From positions 1 through 64,000 of the forward strand of contig DASXAO010000089.1 of NCBI GenBank assembly GCA_036406675.1: a DNA stretch of 64,000 nt, in the 5' to 3' direction. Made by a program: the position numbers and the translations under genes. The notes under the pieces were generated by a model. That model saw nothing but the letters and a program-made list of their open reading frames with translations, did not search any database and was not told the DNA's origin. Positions 25,953 through 36,573 of this stretch are shown piece by piece (position 1 is the first letter of the stretch; each line of letters starts with the position of its first letter). This DNA comes from SCGC-AG-212-J23 sp036406675. GTDB lineage: Bacteria > Pseudomonadota > Gammaproteobacteria > Burkholderiales > SG8-39.

Positions 25953-26816
25953 GTGAAGTCATCGTTGCGTCCGCTCCAGGAGCGCTTCGCGGCCGAGGTC
26001 ACCGGGGTGGAGCTGCGCACGCTGCACGATCCCTCTGAGCTGGAGGCGATCCGCGGGGCGATGGACCGCTTCGCGGTCCTCGTGTTCCGCGCCCAGCCGC
26101 TGAGCGATGCCGAGCAGCTCGCGTTCGCCGAGCGCTTCGACGGCAGGCTGCATACGAAGACCGGCTCCGCCGTCCTCGGCCGCAACCGGTTCGGCAACGA
26201 GGCGCTGACCGACATCTCCAACGTGGACGAGAGCGGAGAGGTCATGCGGCCGGGCGACCGGCGCAGGATGTACGGCCTCGGCAACCGCCTCTGGCACACC
26301 GACGCGTCGTTCGAGGATCCGCCGGGTCGCTATTCCATGCTGCACGCGCGCGTCCTGCCGCCGGTGGACGCGGACACGGAGTTCGCCGACATGCGCGCCG
26401 CCTACGACGAGCTCGACGGCGCGGCAAAGGCCAGGCTCGAAGGCCTGAAGGTCCACCATTCCATCGCCTATTCCCGAATGACCCTCGGGTTCGAGTTTTC
26501 GGACGGGGAGCGCGAGAAGCTGAAAGGCGCGGTGCACCCGCTCGTGCGCGCGAACCCCAGGACCGGGCGCCGCTCGCTCTACCTCGCCTCGCACGCTTCG
26601 CACGTCGTCGGCTGGCCGGTGCCGGACGGACGGCTGCTCCTGCGCGAGCTCACCGAGCACGCGACGCAATCACGCTTCGTCTACCGCCATTCCTGGCGCA
26701 TGGCCGATCTCGTGATCTGGGACAACCTCGCGACGATGCATCGCGCGCGTCCCTTCGACGATTCCGCGCACCGGCGCGAGCTGCGGCGCGTGACGACCCT
26801 CGACCTGCGCGACTAG
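25953..26816 (+). CDS. TauD/TfdA-family Fe(II)/2-oxoglutarate dioxygenase
   Basis: 287 aa from a GTG 10 nt after the transporter stop. The 2-His-1-Asp facial triad is visible as WHTDASF and TMHRARPFD, with the 2-oxoglutarate-binding Arg in RRELRRVT. These enzymes hydroxylate substrates such as 2,4-D, taurine or aryloxyacids; the RLWHTDASF and long central insert favour the TfdA side, but the substrate is unknown. Probably co-transcribed with the NRAMP-like gene, which might supply iron or another metal. Confidence 0.9.
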   Translation: MKSSLRPLQERFAAEVTGVELRTLHDPSELEAIRGAMDRFAVLVFRAQPLSDAEQLAFAERFDGRLHTKTGSAVLGRNRFGNEALTDISNVDESGEVMRPGDRRRMYGLGNRLWHTDASFEDPPGRYSMLHARVLPPVDADTEFADMRAAYDELDGAAKARLEGLKVHHSIAYSRMTLGFEFSDGEREKLKGAVHPLVRANPRTGRRSLYLASHASHVVGWPVPDGRLLLRELTEHATQSRFVYRHSWRMADLVIWDNLATMHRARPFDDSAHRRELRRVTTLDLRD

Positions 26817-26817
26817 C

Positions 26818-27300
26818 TCAGCGGCTGCTTCTTCCCTCGAGCCTCGGCAGGACCACCCAGAGCAGCAGCAGCACAACGAGGAGCGCGGCGGCAAAGGCGA
26901 GGGCAAGACCCGACGTGCCGAACACCACGACCGCGATGAGATAGACGTCGAGCGTCAGCCCGAGGGCGAGCGGCAGCATGCTGATGCGCAGGAGGAGCGA
27001 CGACAGCCAGATGAAGCGTTCGCTCACCTCGCGCTGCTGGCTCTGGCGGTGGATCGCCGCCGGCGCCATGACGAACGCCGCCGAGACCGCGACCAGGAAC
27101 AGGGCGAGGAAATGGAGCTGGCGCTCTGAAGGCGCCAGCTTGTGTTCGAAGCCGTCGTTGAATACCGCGATGAGCTGGAAGCCGAACAGCGCCTGGATGC
27201 CCGGCAGCACCATGCGGCACTCCTCGAGCAGGTGCGACGCCGCCGAGTCGAGCTTGACCTCTTCCTTCTTGCCGGCGCCGACCGGCTTCTCGATGCTCAT
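26818..27300 (-). CDS. DUF6328 membrane protein
   Basis: 160 aa. A soluble N-terminus (1-25) is followed by LLEECRMVLPGIQALFGFQLI and four hydrophobic helices, a pattern common to DUF6328 proteins. Function is unknown. The start overlaps the stop of the phosphatase gene (ATGA), so these two are coupled; the stop is 1 nt from the convergent oxygenase stop. Confidence 0.8.
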   Translation of the reverse strand: MSIEKPVGAGKKEEVKLDSAASHLLEECRMVLPGIQALFGFQLIAVFNDGFEHKLAPSERQLHFLALFLVAVSAAFVMAPAAIHRQSQQREVSERFIWLSSLLLRISMLPLALGLTLDVYLIAVVVFGTSGLALAFAAALLVVLLLLWVVLPRLEGRSSR

Positions 27301-27701
27301 TCGCCTGCTACCAGGCGCCGCACGCGCTCGAGGAGCATTTCGCGCACCTTGCGGAACTCCTTCGCTCCGCCGCGCGCCGGGTCGGGCACGTCCCAGTTCT
27401 CCATCCATCGCGCCTGCACCAGGTCGCCGATGTCCGGCGTGTCCATCTTGGCGACGAAGTCGAACACGAGGTGCTGGAACGCCGAGACGTGCCGGGGTTG
27501 GTGGCCGGTCAGGTCGAAGCCGATCTCGCGCATGGTCTCGACCGCGTCCGGGTTGACTTCCCGGCCCGGCTCGATGCCGGCGCTGCAGACCTCCCAGCCG
27601 CCCTCGCCCAGCTTGCGCAGCATCGCCTCGGCCATCGGGCTGCGGCTGGAGTTCTTGATACAGACGAACAGGGCGCGTTTCGCCACGCCCCTTCGCAGCA
27701 A
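27297..27701 (-). CDS. Low-molecular-weight phosphotyrosine phosphatase/ArsC-like protein
   Basis: 134 aa, with the P-loop C-x5-R in FVCIKNSSRSPMAEA (C14, R20) and the general-acid region WDVPDPARG. Family enzymes are either protein tyrosine phosphatases or thioredoxin-coupled arsenate reductases. The second and third cysteines of the arsenate reductases are not seen, so a phosphatase is more likely. The usual CxGNxCRS is CIKNSSRS. It lies 9 nt downstream of kup copy 2 and is coupled to the DUF6328 gene. Confidence 0.8.
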   Translation of the reverse strand: MLRRGVAKRALFVCIKNSSRSPMAEAMLRKLGEGGWEVCSAGIEPGREVNPDAVETMREIGFDLTGHQPRHVSAFQHLVFDFVAKMDTPDIGDLVQARWMENWDVPDPARGGAKEFRKVREMLLERVRRLVAGE

Positions 27702-27710
27702 CTTTCGCGC

Positions 27711-29642
27711 CTAGATCTCGATGCGGGTGCCGAGCTCGATCACCCGGTTGGTCGGGATGTTGAAGAAGTCGGTGATGTTGCCGGCATTGCGCGCCATGGC
27801 GGCGAACATGCGGTCGCGCCAGCGCGCCATCCCGGCGCCGCCCTCGGCGGCGGCGATCAGCTCGCGCGAGAGGAAGAACGAGGTCTCCATCATCTCGATG
27901 TCGAGGCCGGCGCCGGCGCAAAGCTTGAGCGCCCGCGTGACGTCGGGCCGGTCGAGGAAGCCATAGGAGACGAGCACCCGCCAGCACCCGTTGCCGAGCT
28001 TCTGGCACACCACGCGCTCGCGGTTGGACACCCACGGCTCCTCGCGCACCTCGACGGTGAGGAACACCACGCGCTCGTGCAGGACCTTGTTGTGGGCGAG
28101 GTTGTGGAGCAGCGCGTGCGGCGTCGCCTCGGGCGTCGCGGTGAGGAAGATCGCCGTGCCGGGGACCCGCGTCGGCGGATCGAGGAACAGCGACTTGAGG
28201 AAATCGTCGAGCGGCACCGAGGAGGCGCGCAATCGCCCGAACAGGTGCTCGCGCCCGCGCCGCCAGGTCGTCATCATGGCGAACACGCAGCTGCCGATGA
28301 CCAGCGGGAACCAGCCGCCGTCGGCGATCTTGAGCAGCGTCGCGCCGAAGAACGCCAGGTCGACCACCAGGAAGAACCCGGTGGCGAGCAGGCACAGCCA
28401 CAGCGGGTAGCGCCAGGCATAGCGGACCACGAAGAAGGTGAGCAGCGTGTCGACCATCATGGTGGCCGTCACCGCCACGCCGTACGCGCCCGCGAGCCGC
28501 GACGACGAGCCGAAGCCGATCACCGCCGCGGTCACCGCCGCGCACAGGGTCCAGTTCACCGCCGGCATGTAGACCTGCCCCATCTCGCGCGCCGAGGTGT
28601 GGATCACGTTGATCCGCGGCAGGAAGCCGAGCTGCACCGCCTGGCGGGTGATGGAGTACGCGCCCGAGATCACCGCCTGCGAGGCGATCACCGTCGCGGC
28701 GGTGGCGAGCGCCACCATCGGATACAGGGCCCAGCCCGGCAGCAGCAGGTAGAAGGGATTGGCCACCGCCTCGGGGCGCGCGATGAGGATCGCCCCCTGG
28801 CCGAAGTAGTTGAGCACCAGCGCCGGCGCCACCAGGCTGAACCAGCCGACGCGCACCGCCTTCTTGCCGAAATGCCCCATGTCCGCGTACAGCGCCTCGG
28901 CGCCGGTCACCGCGAGCACGACCGCGCCGAGCACGATGAAGGAGGCGAGGCCGTGGCCGGTGACGAACGCGAGCGCGTGCAGCGGATTCACCGCGCCGAG
29001 GACTACCGGGGCGCGCACGATGCCGCCGATGCCGGCGGCGCCGATCGCGATGAACCACAGCATCGTGATCGGCCCGAAGAAGCGCCCCACGGTCGCGGTG
29101 CCGCGCACCTGGAAAGCGAACAGGGCGAGCAGCACCGCCACCGCGAGCGGGACGACGTAGGGATCGAGCAGCGTGGTGCCGATGTGCAGGCCTTCCACCG
29201 CCGAGAGCACCGAGATCGCCGGCGTCAGCACCGCGTCGCCGTAGAAGAGCGACGCTCCCGCGAGGCCGATCAGCGTGAGCGTCACCCGCCACTGCGGCTG
29301 GTCGCGCACCGCGGACGAGGCGAGCGCGATCAGCGCCATGATGCCGCCCTCGCCCCGGTTGTCCGCCCGCATGATGAGCACGACGTACTTGAGCGACACC
29401 ACGATCATCAGCGCCCAGAACACGGTCGAGAGGCCGCCCAGGATGTTCTCCGGCGTGAGCGGGATGCCGTGCTGCGGCGAGAAGGTCTCCTTGACCGCGT
29501 ACAGCGGGCTCGTGCCGATGTCGCCGAACACGATGCCGAGCGCCGCGACGGTCAGGGCGCCGAGGGAGGAACGTTGGGAACGTTGGGAAACGGCGCTCTT
29601 CAAGGGGTGCCGAACGCTACCTGCGCACTGCGCAAAATGCAA
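27711..29642 (-). CDS. kup: Kup-family potassium transporter (copy 2)
   Basis: 643 aa, with GDIGTSPLYA near residue 40, 12 helices and a C-terminal domain. Compared with copy 1 the N-terminus carries an extra 15-20 residues. The two are co-linear over almost their whole length but clearly diverged, suggesting an old duplication or independent acquisition. It heads a minus-strand run with the phosphatase and DUF6328 genes. Confidence 0.95.
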   Translation of the reverse strand: MHFAQCAGSVRHPLKSAVSQRSQRSSLGALTVAALGIVFGDIGTSPLYAVKETFSPQHGIPLTPENILGGLSTVFWALMIVVSLKYVVLIMRADNRGEGGIMALIALASSAVRDQPQWRVTLTLIGLAGASLFYGDAVLTPAISVLSAVEGLHIGTTLLDPYVVPLAVAVLLALFAFQVRGTATVGRFFGPITMLWFIAIGAAGIGGIVRAPVVLGAVNPLHALAFVTGHGLASFIVLGAVVLAVTGAEALYADMGHFGKKAVRVGWFSLVAPALVLNYFGQGAILIARPEAVANPFYLLLPGWALYPMVALATAATVIASQAVISGAYSITRQAVQLGFLPRINVIHTSAREMGQVYMPAVNWTLCAAVTAAVIGFGSSSRLAGAYGVAVTATMMVDTLLTFFVVRYAWRYPLWLCLLATGFFLVVDLAFFGATLLKIADGGWFPLVIGSCVFAMMTTWRRGREHLFGRLRASSVPLDDFLKSLFLDPPTRVPGTAIFLTATPEATPHALLHNLAHNKVLHERVVFLTVEVREEPWVSNRERVVCQKLGNGCWRVLVSYGFLDRPDVTRALKLCAGAGLDIEMMETSFFLSRELIAAAEGGAGMARWRDRMFAAMARNAGNITDFFNIPTNRVIELGTRIEI

Positions 29643-29663
29643 CCCGCCGCTCGACCTCGCGTG

Positions 29664-31364
29664 TCAGGCGCGCTTGCGGCTCGAGGTTCTGGAGAGGAGC
29701 GCGGCGTGCTGCGCCGGCGGCACGGCTTCGCCGTAGAAGAAACCCTGCACCTCGTCGCAGCCCGCCCGACGCAGGAAGCGCGCCTGCGCGTCGGTCTCGA
29801 CGCCCTCCGCGACCACGCGCATCCCGAGATTGTGGCCGAGGGAGATGATCGCCTGCGCGAGCACGCCCTCGTTCCCGCCCTCGCCGACTCCGATGTCGCG
29901 CACGAACGAGCGGTCGATCTTCAGCTTGTCGATCGGAAGGTTCTCGAGGTACGAGAGGCTCGAATAGCCGGTGCCGAAATCGTCGACCGACAGCGAGACG
30001 CCGAGCGACTTCAGCCCCTGCAGCGTGGCGATGGCCACGTCCACGTCGTGCATCACCGTGCTCTCGGTGAGCTCGAGCTCGAGGCTCTGCGGATGGATGC
30101 CGGTTTCCTCGAGCACGCGCGACACCTTGCGCACCAGGCCGTCCTCGCGGAACTGGCGCGCCGACAGGTTGACCGAGGTCAGCCCGGGCGCGAGTCCGGC
30201 GTCGATCCAGGCGCGGGTCTGGCGGCAGGCATCCGCGAGCACGAACTCGCCGATGGGCACGATGAGCCCGGTCTCCTCGGCGAGCGGGACGAAGCGCGCC
30301 GGGCGCACCAGGCCCCATTCCGGATGCAGCCAGCGCAGCAGCGCCTCCGCGCCGGTGAGCGCGCCGGTGGCGAGGTCCACGCGGCTCTGGTAGTGCAGCA
30401 CGAGCTCGCGGCGCTCGAGCGCGCGGCGCAGCGCGCTCTCCAGGGCGACGCGCTCGTTCACCCGCTCGTTCATCTCCGCGGTGTAGAACTGGAAATTGTT
30501 GCGCCCGCGCTCCTTCGCCCGGTGCATGGCCGCGTCGGCGTTCCTGAGCAGGGTCTCGACGTCGGGCCCGTCCTGCGGATAAAGGCTGATGCCCGCGCTG
30601 CAGGTGACCACCAGGTCCTTGCCGTCGATCTCGAGCGGACGGGCGAGCTCCTCGGTGACGCGCTGCATCGCGCGGTAGACGACCTCCTCGCTCGACTGGT
30701 CGTTCAGGATCAGCACGAACTCGTCGGCGCCCAGGCGCGCGACCGTGTCGCCGTCGCGCAGCATGCCGCGCAGGCGCCCGGCCATCGCCTTGAGCAGGCG
30801 ATCGCCGGTGGCGTGGCCGAGGCTCGAGTTCACGAACTTGAACTGGTCGAGGTCGATGACCGCGACGGCCACCGCGCGGCGCAGCCGCTGGCCGTACACC
30901 GACTGGCGCAGCCGGTCGTTCAGCAGCGTGCGGTTCGGCAGGCCGGTGAGCGCATCATAGTTCGCCTGGTGCTCGAGCTGCAGCTGGTAGCGCTTGCGCT
31001 CGATCGCGTACTGCATCGCGCGCAGCAGCAGCTCGCCGTCGAGGCGCGCCTTGACGAGGTAGTCCTGCGCCCCGCGCTTCACCGCGGCGAGGGCGAGATT
31101 GTCGTCGTCGTTTCCGGTGAGCACGATGATCGGCACGTCCGGCGTGCGGGCGTAGACCTTGGCGAAGGTCTCGAGGCCCAGGCTGTCGGGGAGCGAGAGG
31201 TCGAGCAGCACGAGGTCGATGCCGCCGGCCAGGAGCCGCTGGAGGCCTTCGGCGAGGCGTCCCGCGCATTCGACCTCGAACGGCGCGCCGGGCGCCTCCG
31301 CGAGCATCTCGCGGATCAGCCGGGCGTCGCCGGGATTGTCCTCGATGAGGAGGACCCGATGCAT
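29664..31364 (-). CDS. Response regulator with GGDEF (degenerate) and EAL domains
   Basis: 566 aa. Receiver domain (phosphoacceptor D55 in LLDLSLPD), then a GGDEF domain (about 130-295) whose signature reads GADEF (212-216), and an EAL domain (about 305-555) with an intact EAL triplet (340-342) and downstream DDFGTGYSSL. It should make or break cyclic di-GMP; the intact EAL and altered GGDEF suggest mostly phosphodiesterase activity, possibly GTP-regulated. The start lies 19 nt after the CheY-like gene's stop, so it is likely driven by the same phosphorelay. Confidence 0.93.
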   Translation of the reverse strand: MHRVLLIEDNPGDARLIREMLAEAPGAPFEVECAGRLAEGLQRLLAGGIDLVLLDLSLPDSLGLETFAKVYARTPDVPIIVLTGNDDDNLALAAVKRGAQDYLVKARLDGELLLRAMQYAIERKRYQLQLEHQANYDALTGLPNRTLLNDRLRQSVYGQRLRRAVAVAVIDLDQFKFVNSSLGHATGDRLLKAMAGRLRGMLRDGDTVARLGADEFVLILNDQSSEEVVYRAMQRVTEELARPLEIDGKDLVVTCSAGISLYPQDGPDVETLLRNADAAMHRAKERGRNNFQFYTAEMNERVNERVALESALRRALERRELVLHYQSRVDLATGALTGAEALLRWLHPEWGLVRPARFVPLAEETGLIVPIGEFVLADACRQTRAWIDAGLAPGLTSVNLSARQFREDGLVRKVSRVLEETGIHPQSLELELTESTVMHDVDVAIATLQGLKSLGVSLSVDDFGTGYSSLSYLENLPIDKLKIDRSFVRDIGVGEGGNEGVLAQAIISLGHNLGMRVVAEGVETDAQARFLRRAGCDEVQGFFYGEAVPPAQHAALLSRTSSRKRA

Positions 31365-31383
31365 TTGTCTTTTTGCTTTCTCG

Positions 31384-31819
31384 TTATTGGCCGTTCGGCG
31401 GCAGGGTCACCACGGTGAGCCAGAAGGCGTCGATCGACTTCACCACCACGATGAACTTCTCCAGGTCGACGGGCTTGGTGACGTAGCAGTTGGCGTGCAG
31501 GTTGTACGTGCGCAGCACGTCCTCCTCGGCCTTGGACGTGGTCAGTACCACGACCGGGATGCGCTTGAGGTCGGCGTCGTTCTTGATGTCGTGCAGCACC
31601 TCGCGCCCGTCCCTCTTCGGCAGGTTGAGGTCGAGCAGGATGATGTCGGGCCGCGGCACGCTGCGGTGCTTGCCCTGGCGGCGCAGGAACTCCATCGCCT
31701 CCACGCCGTCCTTGACCCAGTGCAGGTTGCTGTAGACCTTGCCCTCCTTGAGCGCCTCGCGCGTCAGGCGCTCGTCGCCGGGGTTGTCCTCGACCAGCAG
31801 GATCTCCACCGGCCTGTTT

Positions 31820-31830
<11 letters not shown>
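31384..31830 (-). CDS. Stand-alone CheY-like response regulator (Rcp1-like)
   Basis: 148 aa, receiver domain only. It has the acidic patch in VEDNPGDERL, the phosphoacceptor Asp in ILLDLNLPKRDG, and Lys in YVTKPVDLEKF. The LNLPK-x-DG form and C-terminal extension match the Rcp1-type regulators that pair with PAS or phytochrome kinases. It overlaps the end of the kinase gene by 11 nt. Confidence 0.92.
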
Positions 31831-33367
<1,537 letters not shown>

Positions 33368-33484
33368 AAGCGGCGATTCTATCTCCGGGCGCGCGCCCTT
33401 GGCCTCCTAAAATGCCCTGTTGCGCCAAGGGCTTCCAAGAACCGGTGCGCACTTTGCCCGCTCGCGGTCGCGCAAAAACACCGG

Positions 33485-34450
33485 TTATGCGAACGGACGG
33501 TACAGTCCTTTCGACATGGCCTTGTGCGCGGCGAGCGGGAGCACGATGTCGAGCGTCGGCGTCGCGAGCTTCGCGGCGCGCGCGAAGGCGAGCGGCGCGA
33601 CGAGCTGGGCCTCGATTTCCATCGGGCGGCCCTTCAGGTAGTCCTGCAGCATCGAAGGCCTGTGGCCGATCGCGCCCGAGACGTGGCCGCCGCCCGGCCG
33701 GTGCGGCGCGCGCGCGATGTCGACGCCGTGCGCGGCGGCGATCGCCGCCGCCTCCGCTCTCATGCGGGCCGAGATCGCCTTGAGCTCCGCGTCTTCGGTG
33801 ATGCCGGAGGTCGTGGTCTCCGCGAGCAGGCACAGGCTCGCGCTGCCCAGGTTCTGGACCAGCTTCGCCCACACCGCCTGCCGGATGTCCTGCGGCGGGG
33901 GCGAAGATATCCCGCTCGCCTCCAGCGCGCGCCGCAACCCGCCCACCACGGGCGGATTGCGGTTGTCCGCGTCTCCGATCACCAGCATGTTGTTCCCCGG
34001 CACGAAGTTGCGGATCACGCCCGGCTCGACCACCTCGTTCGCCGAGTACACGACACCGCCCACCACGTTCCGTCTTGGAACCAGATTTTTCAGCTTCCTT
34101 CCGGGATCGAGCGCCGGAAGGTCCTCGGCGTACCACCACGGAATGCCGTTCTGCGCGAAGACCACCGCGGTCTCGGGGCCGAGCAGCGGCGCGGCCGCGT
34201 CGACGAAGCCGCCGAGCGCGTTCGCCTTGACGGTGACGAAGATGGCGTCCTGCACGCCGATGTCCGCCGTGCGCACGCGGCCGGCGATGACTTCGTCGCC
34301 GTGCAGCAGCTTCACTCCTCGCGCGCGCATGGCATCGAGGTGCGCGCCGCGCGCCACCACCGAAACCTCGTGGCCGCACGCGGCGAGCCGCGCCGCGAGA
34401 TGCCCGCCGACCGCGCCGGCGCCGAAGACGCAGATGCGCATTTGCGCCAT
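33485..34450 (-). CDS. Ketopantoate-reductase-like dehydrogenase (ApbA/PanE family)
   Basis: 321 aa. N-terminal Rossmann fold with ICVFGAGAVGGHLAARL and a C-terminal all-helical domain with the Lys/Asn pattern AVWAKLVQNLGSASLCLL. Family members reduce 2-dehydropantoate with NADPH, but many paralogues act on other 2-keto acids, and the setting next to a monooxygenase/hydrolase pair favours a catabolic role. An ATG three codons later (34441) is equally possible as start. Divergent from the monooxygenase gene with about 16 nt between starts. Confidence 0.85.
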   Translation of the reverse strand: MAQMRICVFGAGAVGGHLAARLAACGHEVSVVARGAHLDAMRARGVKLLHGDEVIAGRVRTADIGVQDAIFVTVKANALGGFVDAAAPLLGPETAVVFAQNGIPWWYAEDLPALDPGRKLKNLVPRRNVVGGVVYSANEVVEPGVIRNFVPGNNMLVIGDADNRNPPVVGGLRRALEASGISSPPPQDIRQAVWAKLVQNLGSASLCLLAETTTSGITEDAELKAISARMRAEAAAIAAAHGVDIARAPHRPGGGHVSGAIGHRPSMLQDYLKGRPMEIEAQLVAPLAFARAAKLATPTLDIVLPLAAHKAMSKGLYRPFA

Positions 34451-34466
34451 CTTATAGAATCCCGGC

Positions 34467-35675
34467 ATGCAAGAGCGGCCTCCCGTGGTGATCGCCGGCG
34501 CCGGCCCCACGGGGCTCATGTGCGCGCTCGCGCTCGGCGCGCAGGGCATTCCCGTCGTGGTGTGCGAGGCCGAGCCCTCGCTCACGCACGACCTGCGCGC
34601 GGGCACCTACCACCCGCCGACGCAGGACATGATGGCGAAGTACGGCATCACCCAGCGCATGCACCAGCACGGGCTGCAGGTGCGCCGCTGGCAGATCCGC
34701 AGCCGCAACGGCGGCCAGGTGGCCGAGTTCGACCTCGGGATGCTCTCCGACGTGACGGACTATCCCTACCGCCTGCACCTCGAGCAGCACCGGCTCACGC
34801 CGATCCAGCTCGACATCCTTCGCAGGCAGCCGAGCGTGCAGGTGCATTTCGGCCAGCGGGTCACCGGCTTCGAGCAGACAGAAGAGCGGCTCAAGGTGCG
34901 CGTCGAGTCCGACGGCATCCCCGGCACCTTCGAGGCGTCGTGGCTCATCGGCGCCGATGGCGGCCGCAGCACGGTGCGAAAGCTCCTGCCGATCGAGTTC
35001 GAGGGCTTCACCTGGCCCGAGCAATTCCTGGTCGTGAGCACGCCTTACGATTTCAGCCGGCACGGCTATGCGCTCAACACCTACGTGGCCGATCCGGTCG
35101 AATGGGCGGCGCTTTTCAAGATGCCCGATGCCGGGCCGCCGGGCGTGTGGCGCGTGGTATTTCCGTGCGACCCCGGCATGCCCGACGACGCGCTGCTCGA
35201 CGCCCAGCACGTGGAGGCGAAGATGCAGGGCTTCAACGCGCAAGGCTCGCCGTACGAAGTGCGCCACAAGGTCATCTACCGCGTCCACCAGCGGGTGGCG
35301 AGCGAATGGCGCGTCGGGCGCGTGCTGCTCGCGGGCGACGCCGCGCACCTCAACAACCCGCTCGGCGCCTTCGGCCTCAATAGCGGCATCCACGACGCCG
35401 TGAATCTCGCCGAGAAGCTCGGCCGGGTGTGGCGCGGCGAAAGCGGCGCGGGCCTGCTCGACCTCTACGTGCGCCAGCGCCGCGCCGCCTGCGTCGACCA
35501 GGTGCAGGCGATGTCGATCCGCAACAAGCGCCTGCTCGAGGAGCGCGACCCCGCCGTGCAGCGTGCGCGCATGGAAGAGCTGGTCGCCACTGCCAACGAC
35601 CGCGAGGAGGCGCGCGCCTTCCTGCTCGACAGCTCGATGATCTCGGGCCTGCGGAAAAGCGAGGCCGTCGCATGA
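34467..35675 (+). CDS. FAD-dependent aromatic monooxygenase (PheA/TfdB-type)
   Basis: 402 aa. N-terminal FAD-binding GAGPTGLMCALAL, the GADGGRSTVRK DG motif and GDAAHLNNPLGAFGLNSGI, all classical for group A flavoprotein hydroxylases. These use NAD(P)H and O2 to hydroxylate phenols or other aromatics. At 402 aa it lacks the C-terminal thioredoxin-like domain of phenol hydroxylases. Its stop overlaps the next gene's start (ATGA), so monooxygenase and fumarylacetoacetase-type hydrolase act in one path. Confidence 0.9.
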   Translation: MQERPPVVIAGAGPTGLMCALALGAQGIPVVVCEAEPSLTHDLRAGTYHPPTQDMMAKYGITQRMHQHGLQVRRWQIRSRNGGQVAEFDLGMLSDVTDYPYRLHLEQHRLTPIQLDILRRQPSVQVHFGQRVTGFEQTEERLKVRVESDGIPGTFEASWLIGADGGRSTVRKLLPIEFEGFTWPEQFLVVSTPYDFSRHGYALNTYVADPVEWAALFKMPDAGPPGVWRVVFPCDPGMPDDALLDAQHVEAKMQGFNAQGSPYEVRHKVIYRVHQRVASEWRVGRVLLAGDAAHLNNPLGAFGLNSGIHDAVNLAEKLGRVWRGESGAGLLDLYVRQRRAACVDQVQAMSIRNKRLLEERDPAVQRARMEELVATANDREEARAFLLDSSMISGLRKSEAVA

Positions 35676-36523
35676 AGATCTGCCGCTACGACGATGCTCG
35701 CATCGGCCTGGTGCAGGGCGACATGGTCCGCGACGTGACCGCGGTCGCCGCGGAGCTCGGCAGCTTCGGCTATCCGCTGCCGAAGTTCGATCCTTTCGTC
35801 GCCAACCTCCAGTCCCTGAAACCGAGGCTCGAAGCCGCTGCACGGACGGGGAAAACCATTCCACTGGACCGCGTGAAGCTGCTCGCGCCGGTGGCGAACC
35901 CGGGAAAGATCATCGCCGCGCCGGTGAACTACGCGAAGCACCTGCAGGAGGCGCTCGCCGACAAGGGCATCCACCACGGCAACCTCGTGAGCGAGATCCA
36001 CAAGGCGGGGATGTTCCTCAAGGCGACCAGCGCGGTGGTCGGCCCAGGCGAGGGCGTGAAGCTGGTCCACACCGACCGCCGCAACGACCACGAGGTCGAG
36101 CTGGCGCTCGTCATAGGCCGCAGCGCGAAAAACGTCAGCGCCGCGGCCGCGCTCGACCACGTCGCCGGCTACTGCATCGGCCTCGACATGACGATCCGCG
36201 GGCCCGAGGAGCGCAGCCTGCGCAAGTCGCCCGATTCGTATTGCGTGCTGGGCCCGTGGCTCGTCACCCCCGACGAGGTGGACGATCCCGGCAGGCTGCA
36301 GGTCTCGATCGCGGTCAACGGCGAGCCCCGCCAGGATGCCAGCACGAGCGATCTCATCCTCGGCGTGGCGGAGCTGATCGCATGGGGCTCGTCGTTCTAC
36401 ACGTTGCACCCAGGCGACGTGATCCTCACGGGCACGCCGCAGGGCGTGGGACCGGTCAAGCCCGGCGACACGATGCACGCGCGCATCGAGCGCATCGGCG
36501 CCATGCAGGTGAGAGTGTCCTAA
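35672..36523 (+). CDS. Fumarylacetoacetate hydrolase-family protein
   Basis: 283 aa. Metal-binding segments HEVELALVIGR and FGLD-like YCIGLDMTIRG, then GDVILTGTPQGVGPVKPGD at the C-terminus, are the conserved core of FAH-type hydrolases/decarboxylases. Family members cleave C-C bonds in ring-fission products or hydrate related keto acids. It overlaps the monooxygenase gene by 4 nt. The N-terminal third, with LAPVANPGKIIA, is typical of bacterial members. Confidence 0.9.
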   Translation: MKICRYDDARIGLVQGDMVRDVTAVAAELGSFGYPLPKFDPFVANLQSLKPRLEAAARTGKTIPLDRVKLLAPVANPGKIIAAPVNYAKHLQEALADKGIHHGNLVSEIHKAGMFLKATSAVVGPGEGVKLVHTDRRNDHEVELALVIGRSAKNVSAAAALDHVAGYCIGLDMTIRGPEERSLRKSPDSYCVLGPWLVTPDEVDDPGRLQVSIAVNGEPRQDASTSDLILGVAELIAWGSSFYTLHPGDVILTGTPQGVGPVKPGDTMHARIERIGAMQVRVS

Positions 36524-36527
36524 AGAA

Positions 36528-36554
36528 AAGGGCCGAGCTTCGCGCCCGGCCCTT
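36528..36554 (-). terminator. Hairpin terminator between convergent genes
   Basis: An 8-bp stem, AAGGGCCG paired with CGGCCCTT around a GC-rich loop. On the minus strand it is followed by CTTTTCTTTA, so it fits best as the terminator of the Ser-rich lipoprotein gene; it may also serve the plus-strand hydrolase transcript. Confidence 0.7.
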
Positions 36555-36573
36555 CTCACGAGCCTTACTGCAA

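Noticed and set aside
27471..31418. A 1315-codon open frame on the plus strand antisense to kup copy 2 and the GGDEF-EAL gene
   Set aside because: Composition is that of GC-rich antisense (Arg, His, Ala, Glu runs) and it opposes several genes with well-conserved motifs.
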